From Astropecten irregularis (lineage: Eukaryota > Echinodermata > Asteroidea > Paxillosida > Astropectinidae), in assembly GCA_963971285.1 (NCBI GenBank), contig OZ020248.1:6448001-6512000 (forward strand): a DNA stretch of 64,000 nt. The letters are read 5' to 3'. This document shows, piece after piece, positions 46,423 through 58,210 of this stretch. Made by a program: the position numbers and the translations under genes. How positions within the stretch are numbered: the stretch's first letter is position 1; every line of letters starts with the position of its first letter. The notes beneath the pieces are model-generated. The model saw only the letters and a list, made by a program, of their open reading frames with translations, did no database searches and was not told where the DNA came from.

Positions 46423-46428
46423 AATAAA
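46423..46428 (+). terminator. candidate LUC7L polyadenylation signal
   Basis: First AATAAA after the LUC7L stop, about 97 bases downstream. A second AATAAA at 48711-48716 could serve a longer 3' UTR. Choice between them is not visible in the sequence. Confidence 0.4.
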
Positions 46429-47260
46429 AGCAAAACTGCGCACCACAGAAAGGTCATTCTCAAATGTTCTGAATAATATGCGAGCATGCTTGCGATTTGA
46501 GGATACCAAATTGATCTGTCAGGCCGATAATTTCAACCTTGTTCAGTCGGACTGAAAATGGGCAGTGCTTCTTTCATATGACATTTGCAGCACCGCCAAG
46601 TTTTCTTCTTTTTTTTTACGGGGGTTTTGTTCTTTATTTTGGTGGGGCTCAATCCTATTTTTTCTTCCTTCCACCCATTAGGAAGTTGAGTTGCTGGTTT
46701 TGTTTTTCAGTGGTATTACTTTTTCATGATTTCGTGAAATTCTGGTGTGTCTGAAAAGTTGTCATAAATGTGTACTCGGCCCATTGTATTACCACACAGA
46801 GACTTGAAAACAGTCGTACAAGCTAAAATTAGAAAACTATGTTAAATTACTTCAAGCATTTAGTCAAACTATTTGTAAGCATTTTAAACTGTACAATTAT
46901 TTTGATGGGGGTTTTCAGGGAAGGAAAATAATAATGAGCTATGCTTGTGTTTTTCACAGTGCCCTTTTGTTACTGATCTAACATTGCCGTCTTCATTGCT
47001 GCAAATTATACAGGAAAGGAAGACCTGCTGAATTTGCATGTTTCTATTGTTATAATAAGGTCTCAATGAAACAAAGAGGGCTTTGTAAGCATTGTTTTGG
47101 TTTTTTCTTTTTATTGTTTAAACATGAGAACACAGTGAAATCTATCAGGTCGCTATGGGAGGTTGATTCAGTCGTAATATGTAACATAGGTATTGTAATC
47201 GTTAACTTGAACAAAAGAAGAGTGTAAATACTTGTGAGCATGGATTCTGTTCCCAGGTCT

Positions 47261-47414
47261 GGGGTCGATTTCACCAAACTCATCGTACCTTACAATTATT
47301 CGTAGGACTTATGATGCATTGCAGCCCTACATACTACTTCGTAAATGATGGGTTATCCCTAGTGACTCGAGCTACACTATGATCAATCGTAGGGCTTCGT
47401 GAAATCAACCCCTG
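47261..47414. mobile_element. MITE, GGGGTCGATTTCACCAAACTC family
   Basis: GGGGTCGATTTCACCAAACT at left, GGGCTTCGTGAAATCAACCC at right, GATGGGTTATCCCTAGTGAC inside. Same structure as 54951 and 57812. Confidence 0.75.
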
Positions 47415-48174
47415 TTACGTTCTAAACAGTATTGAAAATGTTTGCACGCTTTAGTGCTGAGCATAATGGGCAGGGTTTTCAGATGTGAATTAATTTTGAT
47501 TAATTTAATTTCCAGTGTTTTTTTAGGTAAAACGGAAGAATTCTCTTGGGCTCGAATGGTGACCCCTTTTCATTTTCATGTGGCAAATCTTTTGGTTTGA
47601 GGGATCAACTTGTTCTTCGGCGAGAAAAACAAAAGTATTTCTTATTGACAATTCTACTTTTTGTACGTTGTGTAGTGGTAGAAATTGAAGATTTTTTTTC
47701 CCGATGTCTTTATTGATGGCTGTCTGCACAAACTCAAGGATTGGTTTAGTCCTGCACCTTGGTGCCAAATTACCATTGGGGCTGGGAAGCTCATCAATCA
47801 GGGGCCAAACGCCCCTAATTTAATTTGTGTCAGGATCTGTACATTTCTAATGACTTTTGATGGTCGTTCTAACGCTTTGCTGTAATATACTTGCTGCCCT
47901 CTACGCTTCCTTCCTTCCCATCACCGAAGAAAAATTTCCGTGCTCTTGACGAATTCCAATTTTGAAGAGACACACAAATTGATTATTTAAAATAGTGTAC
48001 ATAATGATTTCTACTTTCGGCAAGGGTTTTAAAAGGCTCAATGAGTTTCCTATAAATGTGGTGATACTCCAGACCAATCTGAAGCTTTCAAGCTATTAAG
48101 TGGATTTTTTTATTTTCTAGCCGCATGTGATTTTCAGTTTAATGTCCGTGACTTTCACAAATCCATGTCTTTGT

Positions 48175-48540
48175 TTAAAGGTAATATCATACTTTGGTTT
48201 TTATCAAAGAAATACAGATTCATGGGCAAAAATATCAAGACAGTAACAGTCATCTGTGAAAATTTCAGTCCCATACGGTGCCCACCTTTTGAGAAAACAG
48301 TGAAAACAGCCACAGTGTTTCTTTCACAGTAAATATTTTCTCTTTTATTTTTGATCTTTTAAAAGATGAAAAAGATTTGTGGTCGTTGTTTGACAAATTT
48401 CTGGATAAATACACAATTTCAGGCCGAAAAATTTTAACGGTATATTTCTACCACCACCATCTTCATACCCTGTAAGTTATAGGTAAATCTGTGAACATTT
48501 TTGTTTTGGTTTCTTACCAAAGTATGATACTACCTTTAAA
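48175..48540 (-). mobile_element. TTTAAAGG MITE, family A
   Basis: TTTAAAGGTAATATCATACT at left and AAAGTATGATACTACCTTTA at right; CCCATACGGTGCCCACCTTT inside. Confidence 0.85.
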
Positions 48541-50002
48541 TCAAACTTTACCTGCTTAGCAGAAGCCCAGACAATGTTAACCCATGGAGCTAGTTGGTGG
48601 TTGATCCCACACCCTCAAATCAATTGTAAATACCTTTACACAGAAACACATTTCAATTATTTCATTCTCTTCGAGTCATTATATGTTCGTTAAAATTGAT
48701 TCCACGATGAAATAAACAAGAAATATCTGAACATATTTTCGTTTTATAGTTTTATTTTATTCGTCATCTTGTAGATTCGTACCAAATTGTCCATTGAATA
48801 TTGTGTACTTTACATTTAAGTTAATTAATTCTTGTTTTTCTAAACTGCAGCTCTTTATACTTAATTTTATTAATTTGTACAATTTACATTCATGTCTATG
48901 ATGTTTACTTTGAATATAAGTTTATTATAAACCTCATGATAATCCCATATATCACAGCAATCTATTTTCACCTATATCTTCACATACAGTAATTATTACT
49001 CACAACATACACAGAATCGCTTTTGTATTAAGATACTCAGTCCTACTTTACCCAACTCCATTAATCCGCTTGCTAAATACATTGTGCTTTCCAAGAGATA
49101 TTTGCTTTATTGCAAATTCTAAACACAGAAATGATATCGTTTGCATGCAAGTGGTCCCCAGTTGAAGCATTTTGTGGTTTGCTAAAGGTATTTAGGAACG
49201 TTTAGGAAAAGTATAGGAACTTTAAAATGTCGGCCTTTCCCTTGGGATGTTCAGACTTTGTTTGTTTGTGGACACACATCCTTGAAAACAATAGTTCATG
49301 AACCCCTTATATACTACTGCCTTTCATCCCATTTCGAAAAACTGTACCTAAGCCGCTACTTTGCTATGAACTTGAAAACATTAAAAGAAACAACAATTAT
49401 AACATATTATGCCTATAGTTTACATACAAATAGTGCATTCACAACTCTAATTGATTTAAACATTAAAATCTCTGGACCCATGTACTCCGTGTTGGAATCT
49501 GAATTCTGTTCATGTACAGGTAATTTTTTTTCCACCTACAAATCTGCTAAAAACATAAAATATATCAGTATTTTTACATACACAAATCAAACATTAAAAT
49601 GAACATTTCTTTTCAATTTAATTATTTTTCCAGGTAGTAAAGTATTATATGTGTCTAGTCATTTGACCGTGGCCGAGGAACGAAATTTCCATGGTTTAAC
49701 AAAAAAATGAAACGCAAAATGATATTCGCTGAAGACTTATTTTCATCTCGTGTGCTCTGCAAGTTGAAGAAAACTGGGTCCAAATGTTATATAGAGAATT
49801 CGATGTTTACTTTGGCACCTTGACTTGACTTAATTGCATATGCACGGAATTTACATGTAGCAGTATTCACATCGCTTTATGTGTGGGCGCCCTCCATTGG
49901 TGGACAATTTTTAATGCCTAGCATGTTTTGTTAGTTTTTCAAGTTCAGCAAGTTAATGAAAGAAATTAGAAAGTATCCACCTTGTTTACATGAAGTGTCA
50001 TA

Positions 50003-50253
50003 TACACCGATCCAACGGCACGACATACCGCCCGCCATTACTGCGGTGTCCCCGTCCGCATTTTGTGTGTAATACACGAATCCGACTTGTGATTCATGTA
50101 ATTGGCCCTGCGGTGTATCAGGGGACATACACCCTATCGTGGCCGTACTGCGGAGTGGAAATTCTTTTGTTGCCACTCGGTTGGCACAAAATGCTTACGG
50201 GGACACCGCAGTAATGGCAGATGGTATGTCGTGCCGTCGGATCGGTCTACAGA
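50003..50253. mobile_element. palindromic element, GACACCGCAGTAATGG
   Basis: Left arm ACCGATCCAACGGCACGACA then GCCATTACTGCGGTGTCCCC; right arm is the inverse (GGGGACACCGCAGTAATGGC, GTCGTGCCGTCGGATCGGT). Arms are about 65 bp. The two arms produce mirrored spurious frames. Confidence 0.85.
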
Positions 50254-52167
50254 CTGGCGGGTGGCCAGTCTGGCATTTTTTTATTCCAGAAAACGTGGAA
50301 AGGAAATTCAAGTTGAACAAAACGAACACTTATCATGGAATAGCTTTAATTTATAGTGTTTGACTAAAATTTCTTATATTTACAATAGATTGTGAAAAAA
50401 GGAAAGTTATTATTGATTTTGTTTTGTTTTGCCTTTTTTCCGTCAGAAACAAAACAATTTTACTACTTTTTCAAGACTTTGTCAGTTGATAACAATCAAA
50501 CATTCACTAGAAAAGTGTGGAGCATGAACCCTTACATCTACCATACAAATGAATACAATAATTATCCCATAGAATGTTGCAAAATACTACAATAATTATT
50601 TACTCTTTTTTTCTACACCGCGGATATAAATGACTATCGGTATATGTATCATATATATTTTCCATTACAAAACAGCTATATAAACTACATCAATTTTAGT
50701 CAAATCTTGGTATAAAAGAACAAACAACCACCACGAAAAACGAGTATTATAATCAGTTTAGTCTACATTTAAAAGTATGTCTTACTTTAAGAGTCCATAG
50801 GTATGGGCTATTTATAGACCTACGTTTACACTAATTAAGTGCGTTTAATTACATCCCTCGTTTTAGTGTGACCTGGTCGATTTAACCATGACGTCACTTG
50901 CCGTCTTCAGCAAGTATCCCACAGTGCACTGTTTCAAGATGGCCGTAAGGTACCGGTAAACAGATGAACATTTGAATTTTGTGACATAAGTTTCGAATAA
51001 TTGATTGGAAATGGCGTGGAAAAAATGCCGTGCAGGTGTTGGTGTTTTTTTTCATCATATCATAATTATTTGGCAATGAGAACAGTGTGTGACCTTTGAC
51101 CTTTCTTGTTGCCTTTGGTCAATTAGCACATATCATTACATGGGAGGTAACCAAACGCGCCAATAAGTACGAACAAATGTCTCAACGCTAGGTGGCGCCA
51201 GACCATTATCAACCCTATACACGTGGACTACTATACTACAAGAAAGATGGACATCCTCAGAATGTTTCAAGAGTCCATCTTGTCACAACTCCATGATCAG
51301 TAATCTACGTAAAACCATGAGAGATACATGGACATTCTATAATGTGGATGATATCCATGATCTTCCGTACAGGTTAGAAGAACGTCAGATTGTACTCGCC
51401 GAAAAACGACCCCAGGTATACGTCTCGAAATACAGACACGAACGAAAACCAATCGTGAGTTTCATCAAGAACCAGTTAATATACACGTACGTACACAATG
51501 TACACAGTACATTCGATATTACGCCTACACTAAACAACTATACTGACAGAATTCCCAAACTATCGTTTAAGTACAATGAATTAGTTCATTCTTTATCTGC
51601 CGTGTTGTGGAATACGTGGAATTTTTTGTGGTAATTCAGACGACAACATTCATCTTACGTTATCTACTAATGCATAGACAGCTCAGATCACGCTGAGTAC
51701 GTTCCATGCATTTTATTATTTCACTGAGCTGAATACGTGTTTATCTGTAAGACCTTATACTTTGTCAGTCGCAGCACGCAGATGTTGTTGCCATCCCGAA
51801 GATGTCAGAAACTCAGAGACCAACGGTTCGAATCAGAAACAGCTAATCACAAGTCACTTGTAGTCTACATACTTCTTCATAAAAGAAAGGAGTGTTGGAT
51901 TCCTTCAGGGAAACATAACCAAAACATTGGGATGTGTCTTTGAAACGCTGCATTGTAACCGATGCCAAAAGCAAGAATAATATGGAGTTTGTATAGATTA
52001 CAAGAAGATCAAAATATGTTTGCTACATTTTGGCCGTCAATGATAACCACGGTACCGTATGTTTATAAGCAAAATAAAAAGTCGGCAGGGTTATTGGTCA
52101 TATGTTGGAATCTAAGTCATTTTGTATTTATGCCAAGGTATTTTAAGGGGGGCTACAGGCAACGCAT

Positions 52168-52528
52168 GTACCTCCTTAAAGGCATATACAGGATTGGTAA
52201 AGGTGACAGAAAAGATACTCATTATTTGATTTGTCATGGAATGAAATTTTTGACATTTTTGGCTCATAATCGGAAACTGTATAGAAAACAGTGAAAACGC
52301 TCACGGTATTTTCAAATCTATTCACAGGAGTTTTGATCTCATCCCGAGATCAAATTAACTGTTTCCGGTGGTTGTTTGACTAATTCTGGATAAATGAACC
52401 ATTTCAGGTGGAAATATTGTAATGGTATGTTTCTACCAGCACTATCTTCATACCTTGAAAGTTATACCTAAATATGTAAACATTTATGTTTGGGTATGTT
52501 ACCAATCCTGTACTACGTGCCTTTAAAG
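52168..52528 (-). mobile_element. TTTAAAGG family C MITE
   Basis: AAAGGCATATACAGGATTGG at left, GATCTCATCCCGAGATCAAA inside, ACCAATCCTGTACTACG then CCTTTAAA at right. Confidence 0.7.
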
Positions 52529-52857
52529 CCTCGTCGCAAAACGTCACTTCGTGCCGCGGGAAGTTAATGCTTCGGCTCCATTTCGTACGTACTTTTTGTT
52601 TTTTAAATTAAGGCTTTCTGGTACGGTTTCAGGAAGACATTCTGCTTTGGACGAGAAAGCAGAGTTTGTAACGTTAACGATGACCTGCATGTTTCACTGG
52701 CGAAACCTGAATTGAGTCTAAAGTCTATAGATTTGGGAAATGCCGTCAGTGTGGATGACGGGTAATAAGCCTTCTCAAGGTTTCCGCTCAGAGAGAAATT
52801 GAAACTTGTGCCTTCCTACTGCCAAGTGCATGACCTATAAGACCGTCTATGATGTCA

Positions 52858-53263
52858 GGTACAGTACAGGATTGACATACCCAAACAGAAATGTTCACTG
52901 ATTGACCTATACTTTCAGGATATGAAGATGGTGCTGGTATAAATCGTTTGCCTGAAATGGTGTATTTATCCAGAAATTAGTCAAACAAAGACCGAAAACA
53001 GTTTTGATCTCGGGGTAAGATCAAAACCATTCTTTATGTTTTATAAGAAAAATTGAGTAAGATTTTCGCTATTTTTTCGTGATTCATGCAGATGTCCGAT
53101 TGAGCTCAAATTTTCACACGTGTAATACTGTATGTTCATGTTTGATTATACAAAGTGCGAGTGCTATTCTGTTCTGGAAATATGTTAACGGTATGTTTCT
53201 CCAAGCACCATTTTCATACCCTGTAAATCTGTGAACATTTTACTAATCCTGTGCTGTACCTTT
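52858..53263 (+). mobile_element. TTTAAAGG family C MITE
   Basis: GTACAGTACAGGATTGACAT at left, GATCTCGGGGTAAGATCAAA and GATTGAGCTCAAATTTTCAC inside, CTAATCCTGTGCTGTACCTT at right. Confidence 0.7.
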
Positions 53264-53828
53264 AAAAGCCAAGGCGTAAATGTTGCCAGTCGCTTCAAAG
53301 ATGAAAGGCGGCTTTGTCGGCTCAGAAACTCCCCTTATTAAAAGTTGCTAACGCGAAACATTCATGATTTCCCCATGACCGGTTATTTCAATTTACGGTT
53401 AGCAATTATTTTCCAACTTAGGATGGTGGACGAAAGTCGATCAAACTCCATTGACCCATTGAAATTGGGAAGTGATTTGAAATTCTATGTAACGCGAACA
53501 TAATGAGCACAGAATGCAGCTTGCAAAACGTACTGTGACATTTTCAACTCAGTATGTAATAGTGTAGACCATATAGAATCAGTATTCCTGTGTTTTCAAT
53601 TCTTGTTTTTGTTTTTGTTTTGGGTTTATACTTATGGGTGAATCCAAACAAACCTTAATTTGGGCGATGACATTTTTATATAGAATCGTAGCTCCGTACA
53701 AAATGTCAGAAGCACTATATACCTTGGTATCAAGATTGAATAATATAAGATCTGTCGTTAGTGTCGTTCTGTGGTTTATATTTCCCCTGTAACTTGTCAC
53801 ATGTATGTATTATAGGCATGGTACAACA

Positions 53829-54060
53829 AGGGGCCAATTTCATAGAGCTGCTTAAGCACAAAAATTGGTTAAGCAAGAAAAGTCTGGATTACCAACCAAA
53901 TTTTCATGTGGTGTTTACTGCTTTTGACTTGTATTCGGCCATTGTTTGTTGAGCATAACATTCACAGGGAGTTCTGGTTGGCATAGTGGATTTATTTACA
54001 AAGCTTTTTGGTGCTTATGCAAATTTTGGTGCTTAAGCAGCTCTATGAAATTGGACCCAG
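53829..54060. mobile_element. MITE, GGGGCCAATTTCATAGAGCTGC family
   Basis: GGGGCCAATTTCATAGAGCT at left, GCAGCTCTATGAAATTGGAC at right. Best-preserved copy of the family. Confidence 0.8.
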
Positions 54061-54456
54061 GTATACATGTACTAGACTAGTACTGTGTAAAAGGCTGCAA
54101 TTTGTCCTATAACAGTAAGTCGTATAGCATTTACAAGCATGGAATTTTATGGGAACTTCCAGTGACATAGAGTTTAAATCGAGTCTATAGGCATAGGGCC
54201 CTAGAATGTTTTCTTTTGAGGCCGTGGCTTTGCCTATAAATGGCTTCGACATTATTCATTCATTCAACAATTTTCAAAAGCCATAGCCAAAAGTTTTTTC
54301 ATACGTTTGACTAATAAAACAAAAAAATGGATCGATGAAATGGAGCCGCAGCCTTAGCCGAAGCCGGAGTTGAAAAAGGGTCCCTATGGCTATTTGTATT
54401 AAAGCCAGGTTTGGTATGAATTACGCAGCCTGTGATGTTGCTACGCAGCGAGTTCA

Positions 54457-54603
54457 TCATTTGGCGTTTTCCATCTCGTCCATAGATTCCAGTATGACCT
54501 TGCACATGAAGGTATAGGCGATGCCCCATGATTCCTTGGCTTTCGGCGTGAATCTGTCACCAAGTTGCGCAGTCATCACATCCAGGAAGATACTTCCAAG
54601 TTC
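54457..54603 (-). CDS. globin, terminal coding exon
   Basis: On the minus strand a clear 3' splice site (TTTTGCTTACAG) at 54604 opens 48 codons to a TGA at 54457-54459. The peptide begins ELGSIFLDVMTAQLGDRFTP and continues KAKESWGIAYTFMCKVILES. This matches globin helices G-H: hydrophobic G helix, then LG-x-x-FTP, then the A/S-W that begins helix H, as in the LLGNVLV...FGKEFTP exon of vertebrate globins. The exon starts where the conserved third-exon boundary (G7) falls. The proximal and distal histidines belong to earlier exons, which should lie at higher coordinates; I did not find them before 64000. The gene runs tail to tail with LUC7L. It could be a cytoglobin- or globin-X-like gene; one exon cannot decide, and a retained pseudo-exon is possible. 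Confidence 0.78.
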   Translation of the reverse strand, partial: ELGSIFLDVMTAQLGDRFTPKAKESWGIAYTFMCKVILESMDEMENAK

Positions 54604-54950
54604 CTGTAAGCAAAAGAAAAAAACACAGCATCCTCTTAAATATTATGACCATGTCTCATTCAATCAACAGAACAGATCTACCACGTGGAAACAGCCACGT
54701 GCTTGATTCCAGCCAACACTATACATCCCACAAGACGAAGTTCAACCGAAGCGAGGCCCTATTCCAAGATAGCAGGTTGGTGCTATTGTCTTTCACCCGA
54801 TATATCGTAAACTATGTGTTGTTGTCGTCGGGATACTAGGTAATAACTGTTCGATAACCTTTACTGGTGCAGTGCATTTAGGCAGAAGCGTCCAATATAA
54901 TTGTGGGTTATTATTTTAACGTTTTGAGAACAAGAGTTCGCGGTGGATCG

Positions 54951-55107
54951 GGTGTCGATTTCACCAAACTCTTCGTAACTTACTATCAATCGTCGGACTT
55001 TTAGTGCATTGAAGTCCTATACGTGGGATTGGACCCCTACGACGGGTTATCCTTCGTAACTCGAGTTACGATCGATCAAAGGGCTTCGTGAAATCGATCC
55101 CTGGATA
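54951..55107. mobile_element. MITE, GTCGATTTCACCAAACTCTTCG family
   Basis: GTGTCGATTTCACCAAACTC at left, AGGGCTTCGTGAAATCGATC at right; CGACGGGTTATCCTTCGTAA inside. Confidence 0.75.
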
Positions 55108-55431
55108 AATTTGCACTTGAGGCCTCACAAAAAATGTAGATGTTTAGTTTAAGGCCATGCTTGCTGTGTTGGACATTCTCTTTCATGTCAGTAATACTCT
55201 GTATAATAACCATACTTCTTGGTTGTCTCAACCATGATTGGTGATCATTCCCAGACATGACTGGCACTGTTGAGTTGGAACCATGGAGGGCTCTAAGTAA
55301 TTACAGCTTCAAAGTATCGGGTCTTCATGTTAAGGTTTATACGCCTACACACTTAGGAACCCAGCACCGTACAAAAATAATATGGCACAATCGCCATTAG
55401 ACGCGCGACGATCATGAAGACCAATAGTTAG

Positions 55432-55562
55432 TGCTCCTCCAAGAGTTTACAACGCGTTGGCCAATCACAATGCATGGAGTGCGCATCTGGAAAGGGTCGA
55501 GCGATTCCGCGCATTGTGATTGGCCAACGTGTTGCAAACCCTATAACTTGGAGGCGCACTAT
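55432..55562. mobile_element. palindromic MITE, GCATTGTGATTGGCCAACG
   Basis: Arms AACGCGTTGGCCAATCACAA and GCATTGTGATTGGCCAACGT, extending outward to AGTGCTCCTCCAAGAG and CTTGGAGGCGCACT. Arms are about 50 bp. Confidence 0.82.
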
Positions 55563-55599
55563 TGAGAATCGCTTGTAATGCTGCCAGCTTGGTCGCACC

Positions 55600-55915
55600 G
55601 TGATGACCATGCCGAGTGTGGCATGGCACGACTAGAATTAATTATGTAATTTGTCACATGCAGAACACCACACACTATACTGCGGTGCGAGCCTATACTA
55701 CTTCTGTAGGTGACGTTACAAGCTATCGTTGCGTGGGTCGTCCAAGGGGGACTTTTTTGAGGGGCGGGACATACATGTATCGATTTTGTAGCTGTTTTGT
55801 CAAAATTAAGCACTTACATACAAAATGTAATTTATTTTGTCATTAATTATGTATTAAGCAATAATTTTAAAGCACTTTCATCCCTTTCCCAAATTTGATT
55901 ACAGTGAACCTTTAA
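55600..55915 (+). repeat. unclassified dispersed repeat, second copy
   Basis: Matches the reverse complement of 20577-20980 over several blocks (GTCACATGCAGAACACCACA, GGGGGACTTTTTTGAGGGGC, CATCCCTTTCCCAAATTTGA). The reading frame seen in the other copy is broken here. Confidence 0.5.
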
Positions 55916-56904
55916 TCACGGTGCATCCGTCCTGCATTTGAAGGAGGGCGATCAAACCGAGGCTTAGATTCAAAATAGTCTGGTACCCGTTTTCTTTTTA
56001 GAATTGATGTTATCTTCTCCGAAGGGTATACAAGGAAGGTGACAAACTGGATCTGATTTTCGAATCGATCGGGACCAAGCCATAGGCCTACCCCCAAAAT
56101 ATAATTTGAAAGTTCACCTTGCAATGGCGTGGGAAACCACAAAATCCTCCACATGATTTTTTTAAAAGAAAAAGAAAGACATAAATTGCGTGGGCTGTGT
56201 TCTTGAACTATGTTGTAGGTCCTCGCCTTTTGCCTGCAGGCTATAAGTCGTGCATGAGCCCAAAACTCACATAGCGACTCCGGTCTGGATTGAGCAGCGG
56301 TGCGGAGTCAGTGGGCCACCGGGTAGCTACGGGTAAACACCTGACGGTATGCCCGCTCGGTAAATTGGCACACCCGGACATTATTTATGAGGTTACAGAG
56401 AGAGCTATGCGGCTGAATTGGAACCCCGACGCGATCGCAGCTTGCGGGCACTGTTACTATATTTACCGCGTCAGAATGATGTTACAAACTCACTGTGGTT
56501 GTTTTCAGCTGACAGCAGACGTTTTTTTTTCAAATTCAATCAATATTGCCCCCCTCTAGTACGGAAGCTCACCACTGCCATGTATAAACAAGGCTTGATC
56601 ACGTTCCTATAACGTTACTCTGAAACGTGATACTTTCTTTCTGATTTGGGCTCATGGCAGAAATAAGCCTCCGTAATTTTTAGCAGCATCGTCAAAAATG
56701 GGTTCCTTTTCGTTTTGGAATGTTAGAGGGCGCTAGATGTGTAAAGATTTATGTAGTCTAGCTCAAAACCCTTTGAATTCATAGGAAAACGTGTTGATTT
56801 TGCTTGATTCCGTCTGACTATTCTGATTTTGGTGTTGTTGTGGGCTTGTTGTGGATTCTTAGTGAATTGTTGCACATTTTGGAGCGACTTAACGGGAGCT
56901 TAGG

Positions 56905-57142
56905 TCCCACTCAGGCTCTGAGTTCCGTAATTCATCATGCTGAAAATATAAGTCGGGGTTTTCCCTTTTTTAAACCAGATAATCTACTTCAGATCTGCAG
57001 CCAAAAGTCTCTTTTTTGATATCAGTTATTCGAATGGATTCACAAAATGGTGTCTGAGGCTGAGGCTGAAGCTGAGCCCGAGCCCGAGCCCGAGCCTCAG
57101 CCTCAGCCTGAGCTTGAGCCTGAGCCTGAGCCTGAGCCTTAG
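56905..57142. mobile_element. hexamer-ended MITE with expanded arm
   Basis: Left arm CACTCAGGCTCTGAGTTCCG; interior ATCATGCTGAAAATATAAGT and CGAATGGATTCACAAAATGG; right arm about 80 bp of GAGCCT/GAGCCC/CAGCCT hexamers (57055-57140). Arms are of unequal length. Confidence 0.78.
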
Positions 57143-57811
57143 CCTCCCTTTCGAATAGGCACTTAGACACAATTCACTCCCTTTCTAGTCCTTTGAACCT
57201 CAATAATGGCCGAACATTCATGATGTCTTTGACGTATGATAATATATCGAGTTGTAGGGGTTTGTGTATTCTGCTTCCTGTATAGCCAACGAACTGACAT
57301 TGACCCAATACCATGGCGCGCTTGAAGGCGAATCGAGCCACAGACAAACCGAGCACGGAGGGACAGACAGATTGTCAGCATGCTGCCCAAATCTAGGCCA
57401 TGCTCTCCTGTTATGTTTTCTATTTCTTTGCCCTTCCTAGCCGTTTCTCTCCTTATATTTGACTTAATGCAGCACACCTGTGACCTGTCGCATATTGTGC
57501 AGAATCCACACACGGCAGGTGTTTGTGCCAAAGAAGACGAGCTTAATCCGCGGCATGTTATTGTAGATCATTTTCCCAAACACCGGGGCTAAAGGCCAGG
57601 CAGCAGAAATTGCAGCTTAGACCGTGGGGTCCATCGCGTCGTGGCACGGTATACATCACCCGGCTCGCCTCGCACCACCCTAGGTTGCTAATGGTAAGAC
57701 GCACACACCCGGATGGTCACTCCCACGCCTTTGGGTTTTTTTTATCATAAATTCTCGTTTGCTCCTTATTCGGCAATCTTGAGAAGATTTCGTCGTCCCT
57801 GATCTTCGGTG

Positions 57812-57966
57812 AGTTAGGGATTTCAACAAACTGTTCGTAACTTATAATCAATCGTAGAACTTGTGATGAATTGAAGCCCTACGTGGGATACATCCCTTGT
57901 GATGGGTTATCATCTTCGTAACTCGAGTAACGATCGATCGCAGGGCTTCGTGAAATCGACGCCAGC
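57812..57966. mobile_element. MITE, GATTTCAACAAACTGTTCGT family
   Basis: GGGATTTCAACAAACTGTTC at left, CAGGGCTTCGTGAAATCGAC at right; GATGGGTTATCATCTTCGTA inside. Confidence 0.7.
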
Positions 57967-57975
57967 ATCTCCGAG

Positions 57976-58210
57976 TCTGGGGCAAATTTCATAGAGCTGC
58001 TTAGCACACAAAAATTGCTTAGCACAAAAATAGCTTGCTCAATAAAACAGACCACTGTTGAAAATTCCATTTGATATTAATGGTCAGCAAACAACAGCCA
58101 AACTCACAAGTGATGCACAACACACGGAAATCTGGTTGTTAATCCTGTTTTTACTAAGACAGAAATGTCATGCTTAGCGGATTTTTGTGCTATGCAGCTT
58201 TATGAAATAG
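57976..58210. mobile_element. MITE, GGGGCAAATTTCATAGAGCTGC family
   Basis: GGGGCAAATTTCATAGAGCT at left, ATGCAGCTTTATGAAATAGC at right. It abuts the next MITE upstream (57812-57966). The first codons of the long frame at 58165 lie inside it. Confidence 0.72.

Larger units (their letters stand above)
46327..54456. other. intergenic region between LUC7L and the globin exon
   Basis: LUC7L 3' UTR comes first. MITEs follow at 47261-47414, 48175-48540, 50003-50253, 52168-52528, 52858-53263 and 53829-54060. The 48.6-49.9 kb stretch is AT-rich with no recognisable feature. A 113-codon frame at 51293-51634 is unassigned. Confidence 0.6.

Noticed and set aside
55076-55267. Candidate middle globin exon on the minus strand
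   Set aside because: Peptide lacks the helix E/F histidines and hydrophobic spacing of globins.
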